Below, one piece after another: positions 42,751 to 52,451 of a stretch of 64,000 nt of DNA. A program made the translations under genes and the position numbers. The stretch's first letter is position 1. Each line of letters begins with the position of its first letter. Origin of the DNA: Aquila chrysaetos chrysaetos (lineage: Eukaryota > Chordata > Aves > Accipitriformes > Accipitridae); the NCBI RefSeq assembly GCF_900496995.4, contig NC_044029.1, forward strand, positions 17,645,977 through 17,709,976. The letters are read 5' to 3'. The notes below the pieces were generated by a model. That model was not told where the DNA came from, ran no database searches, and worked only from the letters and a program-made list of their open reading frames with translations.

Positions 42751-43287
42751 TGTTATAAATTGAGTCTATTAACCATAATGATCAATTGAAATTTTTATTA
42801 ATTATAGTAAGCAGGATATGAGCAAAAGCAGCGCTGGGCGACAGGGGAGTCTCCGCTCCGCCAACTGCCGCGCTAAGCAGTTTAAACAGTCCCTTTTTTA
42901 TACATCTTTACTTCCGTGTTCATGAAGTAATGGAGATACTCTGCGCGTGTTTCAGTTGTTGTTAGGGGGGTCGTTTTCTGTCTCCTGATGGTCGTTGAGG
43001 CTGAAGATTGAAGTCTTCCTCAGTTATTTTCGGATGACCTTTATTTTGCTGTGTTGTAGTTTTCAGAGTTGTTTTTCAAGAGTCTTCGGCAAACAGTCTT
43101 GTGATTTATCGTTTACTTCAAGGTGTATGTTCAGTTTTAGTTTCTGTTTCCTGTCAGCTTTAGTCTCTGTTTCCTGTCAGCTTTAGTCTCTGTTTCCTGT
43201 TAAGCAAAGCACTTCAAGAGATAGCTTATGCAAGCACCTTTTTTGTGAATTATATGGTTGTTTGAGAAACAAATATGACCTTTAACA
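42751..43287 (-). repeat. 5' LTR of the provirus
   Basis: 537 bp; the minus strand begins TGTTAAAGG and ends TTATAACA. It carries three 23-bp U3 repeats with GGAA cores, a TATA box and AATAAA. It differs from the 3' LTR at 42775 (A against G at 37338) and 42947 (G against A at 37510). Confidence 0.95.
42896..42902 (-). promoter_or_regulatory. TATA box of the 5' LTR
   Basis: The minus strand reads GTATAAAAAAGGGACTG, a good TATA element preceding a GC-rich stretch that would form the start of R. The same motif lies at 37459-37465 in the 3' LTR. Confidence 0.7.
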
Positions 43288-43292
43288 GTGCC
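43288..43292. repeat. Target-site duplication, right copy (GTGCC)
   Basis: Matches 37309-37313 exactly. Confidence 0.9.
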
Positions 43293-43627
43293 TATTAGCA
43301 ATTTTTCAACTTCTCGGTGCCTCCTGGGGTAGGATGTTCCCTTCTTATCATTATCAGTCTTTTCGTTCTCCTTCAGGGGCCCAGTCGTTAGCAAGGCATG
43401 CCTTGTACATACAAAGGATATCTTATTTCACAAGACCTCTGTGATCTTCTTAAGTAAATCACTCCTTAAGTACATCGCTTCTCAAGTACATCTTTTCTTA
43501 AGTACATCGTTGCTCCTTTGGACTCCAGTGAGATCAATGCTTGCTGCACCTCTGTTGAGCGAAGCCTCTTGACTGAAATAACCCCCACTTCAGTCCTTAC
43601 TGCTCTCCTTGGGATCTGCTAACTCAC
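43293..43627. other. Right flank of the provirus, with a minisatellite
   Basis: No gene. It contains the 16-bp tandem repeat at 43449-43512. A pyrimidine-rich segment leads into the next LTR. Confidence 0.4.
43449..43512. repeat. 16-bp minisatellite, four units
   Basis: Units start at 43449, 43465, 43481 and 43497, all variants of CTTAAGTACATCGCTT, in exact 16-bp register. Confidence 0.85.
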
Positions 43628-44520
43628 TCTTTCGGGTTTCTGTGGCGGGGTTTTTGTGCTGCGGGGGCGGGGCCGCAGGGCCGGCTCCTGGGAGAAGCTG
43701 CTCGAAGCTCCCCCGGCTCGGAGCCGGACCCGCCGCTGGCCCAGGCCGAGCCCCTCAGCGACGGCGGTCGCGCCTCTGGGAGAACAGATTCCAGAGGGCA
43801 ACGGCCCGTGAGTCGGGGGAGTGGGATGTGAGAGGAACCCCTCTGCGGATACCGAGGTCAGGGAAGGAGGAGGAGCGGGGGAGGACGCGGTGAGGCGGCA
43901 GGCTGTCCCCCCCCAGCCCGTGGAGGGGAGCGGGGGAGCGGAGGCCGCCCAAAATGGCCGCGCCTCCGTGGCTGAGGCAGTCTGTGACTGAAGGACTGCA
44001 CCCTGTCTGTGGAAGGGACCCGCGCTGGAGCAGTTGGTGAGGAACTGCAGCCCGCGGGAAGGACCCACGCTGGAGCAGTTGGTGAAGGGCTGCCTCCCGC
44101 GGGAGACACCCCACGGCGGAGCAGGGGCCGAGCGCGGAGTCCTCCTCCCCCCGAGGAGGAAGGAGCGGCAGAGACAAGGGGTGAGGAACCGACCCCAGCC
44201 CCCGTCCCCTGCTCCCCTGGGGAGAGAGAGCCGGGAGTGGGGCTGAGGCGGGAGGGCGGGGGGGAAGCTGTTCTCAGGTTGGGTTTTGCTTCCTAATAGC
44301 CTTGTTGTGATTTGATTGGTAGCAGATTAAATTGATTTTGTTTCTTCCCCACGTTGAGCCTGTCTTCTGCCCGTGACCGTAAGTGGGGAGTGATCCCTCC
44401 CTGTCCTTGTTTCGACCCACGAGCCTTTCTTTGTATTTTCTCCTCCTCCCACCGAGGCCCGGGGGGAGTGAGCAAGCGGCTGCGTGGTGCTTTGTTAGGG
44501 GCTGGGCTGAGACCACGACC
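43628..44520 (+). mobile_element. Solo LTR, GC-rich family, plus orientation
   Basis: About 893 bp. The GC-rich 5' part has GTGGCGGGGTTTTTGTGCTG. A 45-bp tandem pair (44016-44060, 44061-44105) contains CTGGAGCAGTTGGTGA. The 3' part has TTGATTGGTAGCAGATTAAA, CACGTTGAGCCTGTCTTCTG and the terminal module GGGGCTGGGCTGAGACCACG. CTCAC flanks both sides (43623-43627 and 44521-44525), supporting the boundaries although the terminal TG and CA are each altered. The CpG density here belongs to the LTR, not to a cellular promoter. Confidence 0.65.
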
Positions 44521-44525
44521 CTCAC

Positions 44526-45328
44526 CCGTGCATGTGCTGTAGTACTTGAAAGTTAGAATGTGACACAGGTGTTCAGTGTGGTAGGGTCACTGGGATTTTC
44601 AGAAGTGCCTAATTTGTTCAGAAGCCATCCGGAAATTTTTGAGTCTGTGAAACAGATACAGTTCATCAAATTTAAGTAAGGCACGTATTCTGTTCTTCAA
44701 AGGTGGGGAGGAGATCTGACTGAAGGATGCCAATTGTACTTTGTCAGTGGAGCTAGACTTACAGGTGAGGATGGGTTCTCTGAATGACATGCAAGAGGCA
44801 CCTGGTGACACTTGTAAATAAATGTAAAAAGATCATCCATAGAAATGTTTTGGCATTTGAATGTCTGCTGGGAAAAGCTGCCGTTTCAACAGAAAAGGAG
44901 TATGTTTGTTTGATACTAGTCCTTCAGTGATATCTCAGATCTGTAATTTAAGCACGAAGAAACTCAACGATTGATATTGTATTGATTTGGTACTTTGTTT
45001 TTTGGTTAGTTCTTTGGCTTAAAATACAGCCACATCAGTACATGCTAAGCTATAAGTTAATGTGGAGAGGATGGTTTTTATTGAGATGTGAAAACTCCCT
45101 GTTCTGTAACCAAATCTTTTTATGGGAAGCATTGTGGTCTTGGACTTGGAATGACCTGAAAGTTAGTGCTTATTTCCACTTGGAACTTTATTTCGGGTTT
45201 TCAGGCTTAATCCCAGACTGGTGGTGATGCAAAGGTAAAAAGATCACAGAGCGTCTTTGTTTTGCAGACTGCTGAGCGGCTGGGCAGTAGGCCTATGAAT
45301 GTATTTTGCTGACTCTCTGGTTTTGCAG
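44526..45328. other. No recognisable feature
   Basis: AT-rich, intron-like sequence leading to a good acceptor (GACTCTCTGGTTTTGCAG) at 45328. Confidence 0.4.
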
Positions 45329-45500
45329 GGTCTAAATGACAAAACCGCTTGTGGAACACCATTATCGGTGGGCTGACCGGCAACCTCAAGGAAAGGCCAA
45401 AGCCAACCATCGTCAGTGATCCTAGACCTCCTGAAGAAATCTTAGCGGATGAACTACCACCAGTGGACAGTCCTGAGGCATTGGTGAAAACATCTTTCAG
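45329..45500 (+). CDS. Exon-like segment of an unidentified gene
   Basis: A strong pyrimidine-rich acceptor ends at 45328. The frame that looks coding reads RLWNTIIGGLTGNLKERPKP, then SDPRPPEEILADELPPVDSP and EALVKTSF, and stops looking protein-like after CTTTCAG at 45500, where GTCTGA is only a weak donor. The composition (charged, Pro-rich, no repeats) resembles a conserved cellular protein. A TGA at 45337, three codons in, conflicts with an intact exon, so this may be a pseudogene exon or gametolog remnant. I do not recognise the family. Confidence 0.4.
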
Positions 45501-48500
45501 GTCTGACGGATATGAGTTTACTTTGTTTATCCTTGAGAGGATATCTCTTTAAGATTAAGTCTGCAATGTGGCTTTGGTGGGAGAAATCAGTCCCGAAGGA
45601 TTCCGCAATGCTGCGTATCTGTACTGAACAACAGTGGAAAAAGAGGTCGATAAATAATACTGGCTGGTCTTGTCCTTTACTTCTCAGACCTCATTAGCCT
45701 TCCTAAAAGATGATGAACTAGACAGGTATAAAGTCTGTAACTAGTCAAAATGGTCAGCAAAGACAGCTCATTATAGGAAGATGTCTTTGAAGGTTGGCCC
45801 TGTTTCTTCTGAAAGTGGTTTAGTGATGAAGACTTGCACTTTAGGTCAGATGATGTGCTTTATTGATGCAAGAGAGAGCTAACCCTTTTTCTGTTGATGC
45901 GATGTCTTGAGAACTGTCTAGCATTAATTTATTTTACCAAGGGGAAGGATTCTGGCCAGGGGCTTGCAAGCAAGCGATCGCTGGTGTTGTAAAGTGTGTG
46001 ATAGATCTGTTGCTGGGTTTTCCTGCCTCTTATTTAATCATGTGGATGTACAGTTGTCCAATGTTTCTTGGAGGCATGTTTTCTGAAAATGATTTTCTCA
46101 AACTGAGGTAAACTAGAGAAGCCGTGTGATCTTTGACCAAAATGTGAAAATGGGCGTGCCCAGCAGAAGCCGAGTGAGTGGCAGAATTGATTTTTTCCAA
46201 GTGTTTTTCGAGCCTTTTTTTGGTTGTTGTTGAAAACCTATGCTCTACTTTTCTTTTATAGTAAACATACATGTGTGCAAGCATAAAATGATTTTTGCTT
46301 TGGATAAATTTCTCTTGAGTTCAGTGATTTTGATAATACCTCAGTCTGTCAAACTTATGTCGGTCTTCGTATAATCGTTATTTTGAAGGCACTGAAGTTT
46401 AAGTCATGATATTAGGTGGTAATTTCAGATACCTTGTTTATACTGCTTGACATTTAAAACCACGTTACCATAAAGTGAGTTTGTCAGTCTATATAAATGA
46501 ATCCTGTAGTTCCATGGGGCATTTTCATTCTTTAATATTTCCATTGAAATGATTCAGGCCAAGTGTTTCAGAACCTGGATCCTTCTTTTATGGTGAGGCG
46601 TGGTATTTAATGGCTTTTAAACAGTTTGTGCCTCTGATATTTAAAATGTATAATTTCAAGAGGTCTAACTCTTTTTCAGCTTTCACTTCTCATAGCAAAT
46701 TCTGGGTATCTGCAATCCTTAGGTTGCCGTCGTCAAGATAAGTTCAACCTTTTTATATGCCAAAATAATGTCACAGCATTTCAAATGGCATGATTTGATC
46801 ACGTGAGTAGGGGTGACTCTTGGAAGAAGTGAGCTTGTGTATAGCATGAAGGGTTGGAAAATGTAATTACGCAAAATAGTTTTGCTAATGCAGTTTAAAT
46901 GGCTTTATAAACATTACAGAACCTTTGTATTTCACCAGTAGAGCAATCACTGTACAATGTGGCATTTTTGGAGGCTTTTATAGATGGGAATCCAAACAAA
47001 CTGTTGTTACAAAGTAAATTTTAATTGTCTAGTTTCATAAAGAAAGGAAGCCCCGTGTGCGCTTGAGCTGTGCAGGGGAGTGGAAGAGAAGAGAGTACAT
47101 TGCAATTACTGTCTAAAGACATGAGAAAATAAAAACAGTGCAGTGTTTTTATTGAGTTTGGGATCTTGTTGATATTATGGTGCAGAGTGGGGCTTAGGAG
47201 GCAGTAGCATCTTTTGTATGATGGGCTGCATGTTTGATTCATCAAGGTCTTCTGTGGGTCGTGATCTTCAAGTGCTTCCGTGACAGAGTTTGCCTGGTGT
47301 GTCTGAGGGTAAGTGATTGCCTGGCAAGCATGGGCTTTCCTTGTTTCTTGTTTACTAGACGCTAGTGGAAGATCTTGCTACCCTGTTGCCGTTTGGGGAC
47401 TGAAATGTGCTTTCCAAGTTGTCCAGTTCAGCATGTCTTAATTGGGAATCTGGTGGCTGAATCTCAGGGGGTGCATGGGGCCATGCTGGGCTTGCGTGAA
47501 CTGATTTTACAGACCGAAAAACCAGGCCTTGCTTTCGAACGTGACTGCTACAAACTGTAAAATGCAGCGACTCCCTTACTAGTTCTGATTCACTGTTGTT
47601 GGAGCAGTGTATGGCGAAACTATCCCTTTCATGCACAGGTAGAAAGAGAATGCCTCTCCAGTGTCAAATGAGTCACGCTTGCTTGTGATTGCATATCTTT
47701 TTATGTGAATACATTTAAGCAGCATGAAATCCCAGCTGCCACCTCTTGTATTAGATCTTGTTTTCTACTGTGCAGTACTTATTGTTCTGTAGCTTGGAAA
47801 ATTAGGAAGAGATCTATGTTTGATTTTGTTCCGCTTCTAGATATGAGCTTGAAACGCATTTAAACATGGAAGAAGGAATGTGACTATTTCAATCATTTCG
47901 GTTGTACTTTTCCTGCGGTAATAATCCATCTTTAAGATGTAAAGGAAAACCCAAATGAAACCACCCCCCTCTCTATACCCCACATAAGTCTGGTGCGTGA
48001 TCCCTCCCTAATGAAAAAGTGTTCTGATGGGTCTTGATTGTCTTATACAATTATTTTACTGTCTCTTTTCTGAAGATACCAAGAACCAGCACCGGATTGG
48101 TCTAAACAAGGCTGATTACCTTTCTAAAGAGAGAATTGAAAGAGTTTGTAGTATCATCTTGTTTGGAATATTGCAGTGAGCGAGCAGTTGTAAGTAATTT
48201 TGTGTCTTGACTAGTTATACTACTCCAGTGCTTAAAATACAGATTTAAAATCCATTCTCACTGGCATTTAGTCTATTTGTCTAGTAAAGGCAGGGGAGGC
48301 CCCAATTTGAATTACATTTGAAAATACAGTGGAATATGGAGAAGGGTGGATTATCCCCTTTTGACAAGGGAAAAAAGTGTAATGAGACACATAGAAGTGA
48401 TTAGCTTCTTGGCCCACACTTTATGCAACAAACGCGATATATCCACTGTCTGTCTTTGCACAAATATGCATGCAAGTTCACGATTACAGGAGCTGTGATC

Positions 48501-51500
48501 CCTTTCTATTTGAATAGCTGTGCGTGGATCAGCATCCATGTATGTACAATCATTGGCAGTGGCTGTGGACTGATGCCAGTGTGGAATATTAGGTGGTGGG
48601 CGTACGGCCTTGCCAAGGCTGGGTGATCTGGCTATTGGCTGGAGATGTCAGCGGTTGCTGACACTGAAGCCTGTAAGTCAGAAACTCTCTTCCCAGATCT
48701 GCTTTTTGGTCTGCTTGGTCCCTGTACAGAGTAGTGGTGCTATTGGTCTTGGTAAGAATTAAGAGTGGTAATTACTGAGCTCTTCGGGAGACTGTGTAGT
48801 AACTTTACAGCCTGCTTTAGCTTCTGTGTGCTGCTCCCTGGCAGCGCTACCCAAGCAGGCATTTTGATAACGCTGGGCTGGCACCCAGCAGGGGGAGCAG
48901 AGCAACCAGAGACAGTTTGGGTGCTGTTCTCCCAATACCACCTAGAAGTTTGTGGAAGTGTTTTATATTGGAGGATAGGAGAGAAACTGCTGCATTTGTC
49001 CCCAGACTGCTGCCTGGAGTGAACCAAGTGACCAGGGTGGCACTGCTCCAGCTGAAAACTTGATGTGTCCAAGATGTCATCATTTCTGCTAGACTTGTTT
49101 GGTTTTGATGTACGGGACAGACGGGACAAGTTGTTATTTTGAGTCTGGAGACCTGGGACACTGGATTGGGGTATATGACTGTGGTGGTGCTTATGGGATG
49201 TAATGGCCGTGCTGGATCTTGTGGCAGGAGAGTTCCCATGGTACAAGGTGACGGTGACATCCAGGGAGGAGTGGAGATGGTCATCTGAGACAAAATGTTC
49301 AGTGCAACCTGCCATCCTGGTCCAGGGCCTGTGTGACAGCTGAAGTTGGTCTGGAATCGTGGAGTAGTCCAGCTGGCTCTATCTAGCACGCGGGGGCTTG
49401 GGTCAGGAGTGATTCCAAAGTGATCAGTCAGGGTAGCAGGCAGCTGAACAGTCAGCAGGTGAGGCACAGACCCTCTGTCCTGTACCAGACAAGCCTTACT
49501 GGATACCTCTGTAGCTATACTGAACTAGGAAGTGATATATATCATCTGTTACTGAGGCCATATGTCCTGGGAACCAGAAAGGCAGATTCAGTTCCTTCAA
49601 GGTCAGAGTGTTTTTAAGCTCAAGGCTTGCATGGCTTCTTAATCGCTGTCACCTTTCAAAATACTTTTAGCTTGAGACTGGTAACACCCCTGCTTACCTT
49701 AATAGCTGCTTTTCCTGTGTCAGCTGCAAAGTTTCTTTATCTTTCCAAGGATGGTTTGCTTTGCTTTCCTTATCTGCTTCTGTTCTGCTTTGGGAGTCTT
49801 AAATCGCACTGACAGCTAATCTTCCTGTATTTCAGGTTTGGTTGTGAGTGATGTAAACTGTTGCTCGTGCCAGCTACTGGCCATTTGATCGACAGGATAG
49901 AGGTGATACTGCAGTGCTCCAAATGCGAAAACTTCAGTCACAGCACTGTGTGCTGGGAGTCAGCCCACAAGCCTCAGTTGTGTGGGTCAAAGTGGCATCG
50001 GTAGGACTAAGGGGTATGAGCCAGCCTTCCCCCTCCCTTGCCTGAGTCCTAGCAAGAGCCCATCTCCAGTGACCTGGTGGAGAGGGACCTACAGGACTCC
50101 TTTAGCGCCTCTCATGTTTTGACACTCTCTGGGCAGCACCAAAGCTTGGCCGTAGCTACCTAAGCTAGTATGTGAGGTCTGGAAATCAGAGAGGGAGGTG
50201 ATGCTATGCGGGAGAGCTGTGACCATGACCGCAGAAGAACAGGAGTTGAGGGCTAGTCGTGGGGTAGAATAAAGCCCGCCTTCCCTCCCGGGTCTCAGTA
50301 TTTGTTTATTGCCTTTTTTATTTGGATTTTCTTCTTGTTTTTTTAAAGAACACACAAAAATGAGAGATCAATCTCACTTGCCCTAACTTGTTTAAAAAAA
50401 AAAACCCAAAAAACCAAGACATTTTCTCATTGTTTTCTGTACCCATCTAGTGCAGATTCAGGTCTCGCTAAACATTAAAATGTAAGCAGTCTCTCTGAAA
50501 ACCACCCTTCTCAACATCTTTTTCAATCCAGACTTGTTATAAGGCACTTTACTTGCATTAAACTTAAATTCATCGATGTTGTATTCAAACCTGTTGCTTC
50601 TTCCTGTTATTTATTGGTAGTCATTGTGACAAATAAGAAGGGAAAAGTGTTCTGTTCATTAAGGAAATGGCTCCCATATCATTTGTCTCTCTTGTCTCTT
50701 CTTTTAATTGTGCCTCCCTTCTAGGTGCATGTCATGCTTTGTGAGAGCTATGCACTCATTTCTTGGTAGATTGAGATTTATGAGTCAGAGGGGGAATGAT
50801 CAGAGGAGAAAGATTGATCCCAGTTATTGTTCAAAGGCTGCATTCTCTCTCTCTTTGTGTATGTCCACAGGAGTCCAGAAGGAAGGTGTTTTTTCAGGCA
50901 GTTGAAAGAGAAATGGACTTCTCTGTCTTTTGGTTTGGGGTTTTTTTTGGTGTCACAGTCGTCTTGTTCTTCATAGGATAGATGTGTTATTGATGACAAG
51001 CAAAGCCAGAGATTTTTGTCCCTGTAAATATCAGACACGTGAAAAGACCCAAGTTGAGAAATTCAGATGGACTGTGGGTGTCCTAACAGAGCTGTGCCTC
51101 TGAAAGGCAGGGAAGAAATCCACTTCCAAAATGGGAATGAGAGTTTGAGCTGAAGCTCCATGGCTAAACAAAGTCCTGGTAGTAAAGAAGTCCTGCTTTG
51201 AGGACTGCCCAATGCCTGTCCTTGACCACCCTTCTCTGCCTGACGTATGTCACGTGAATCTTGTACCATAATAAACTCTGAGCATTTGTTTTGCAGCTGT
51301 GCAAGGCTTCCAGTTCTGTCTTTGTAAGCATGCAGATCACCCCCAGTCCTTGACGTGGGCTACAGTACCCCCACCACACACAGAGGGCGAACGTATTTTT
51401 AGATCCAGATGTGGTATAGCTCTACAACCATGTGAGTCTTAAATGTCCGTGCGGCACTCCTGTGGGTATACAAGGCTGTTGCAGGGGCTGTGCTTAGTTG

Positions 51501-51866
51501 CTTGGCTTACTGAAGTTGCTAGCCCAGTGTTCCTTGCAGGTTTTCAGAAGAAACTGTATATGGGCAGGGAGTTGTATATAGGAAAAGACACTAATTTAAG
51601 GATAGCCTTTATTCTGATAAGGAAGTGTTTAATAATGCACTATTTAGTTGTCTCCACCATGAGAGATTAAAAGCCTCTACATACTAATATCAAACTGGGA
51701 TGCCTTGCAATTCCTGTTGACGTAATTTTTAGCCTGGTTTCCTAAGGAAAGCTGGCTATCCTTTTCCAAAGGAAATTGCTGTATATGTCTCAGTCAGCCT
51801 TCCCGTTAAGTTCTTAAGCATAGCTGAACTTGATCAGTAGCTTAACAGAATGGTAGACATCTCAAA
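45501..51866. other. No recognisable feature
   Basis: AT-rich unique DNA, intron- or intergene-like. Two overlapping minus-strand frames near 48,740-49,467 (about 190 and 206 codons) are Ser/Thr/Pro-rich and lack domains, so they are not called. Confidence 0.4.
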
Positions 51867-51871
51867 GGTAT

Positions 51872-52446
51872 TGTTGTGGTTTAACCCCAGCCAGCAACTA
51901 AGCACCACGCAGCCGCTCACTCACACTCCCCCCGCCCCCCCAGCGGGATGGGGGAGAAAATCAGGAAAAGAAGTAAAACTCGTGGGTTGAGATAAGAACA
52001 GTTTAATAGAACAGAAAGGAAGAAACTAATAATGATAATGATAACACTAATAAATTGACAACAGCAATAATAGAAGGATTGGAATGTACAAATGATGCGC
52101 AGTGCAATTGCTCACCACCTGCCGACCGGCACCCCGCTAGTCCCCGAGCAGCGATTCCCCGCCCCCACTCCCCAGTTCCTATACTAGATGGGACGACCCA
52201 CGGTATGGAATACCCTGTTGGCCAGTTTGGGTCAGGTGCCCTGGCTGTGTCCTGTGCCAACTTCTTGTGCCCCTCCAGCTTTCTCGCTGGCTGGGCACGA
52301 GAAGCTGAAAAATCCTTGACATTAGTCTAAACACTACTTAGCAACAACTGAAAACATCAGTGTTATCAACATTCTTCACATACTGAACTCAGCACCTAGC
52401 AGCTACTAGGAAGACAGTGAACTCTCTCCCAGCTGCAACCAGGACA
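51872..52446 (-). mobile_element. Solo LTR, family A copy 2, minus orientation
   Basis: 575 bp from TGTTGTGGTTTAACCCCAGC to CTGCAACCAGGACA, flanked by GGTAT on both sides (51867-51871 and 52447-52451). It is closely similar to 34466-35048, with roughly fifteen differences by eye and one indel of about 8 bp. The separate target duplications show two independent insertions. Confidence 0.9.
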
Positions 52447-52451
52447 GGTAT

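Larger units (their letters stand above)
37314..43287 (-). mobile_element. Young, defective class I (gammaretrovirus-like) provirus
   Basis: 5974 bp, minus strand: 5' LTR, tRNA-His primer site, gag, protease-RT, Cys-rich frame, deleted env, polypurine tract, 3' LTR. The 5-bp duplication GTGCC flanks it. Class I is shown by the matrix motif, PPPY late domain, single CCHC knuckle, in-frame TAG between gag and pro, RT motifs and the TM tail. RNase H and integrase are absent. The LTRs differ at 2 of 537 positions, so the insertion is recent, yet the body has several frameshifts and about ten in-frame stops. The element is non-functional by itself. Confidence 0.95.

Noticed and set aside
43449-43512. 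CRISPR-like array
   Set aside because: Four 16-bp direct units without spacers in a eukaryotic genome; this is a minisatellite.
48740-49467. Overlapping minus-strand frames of 191 and 206 codons
   Set aside because: Low-complexity Ser/Thr/Pro composition, mutual overlap in different phases, and no recognisable motif.
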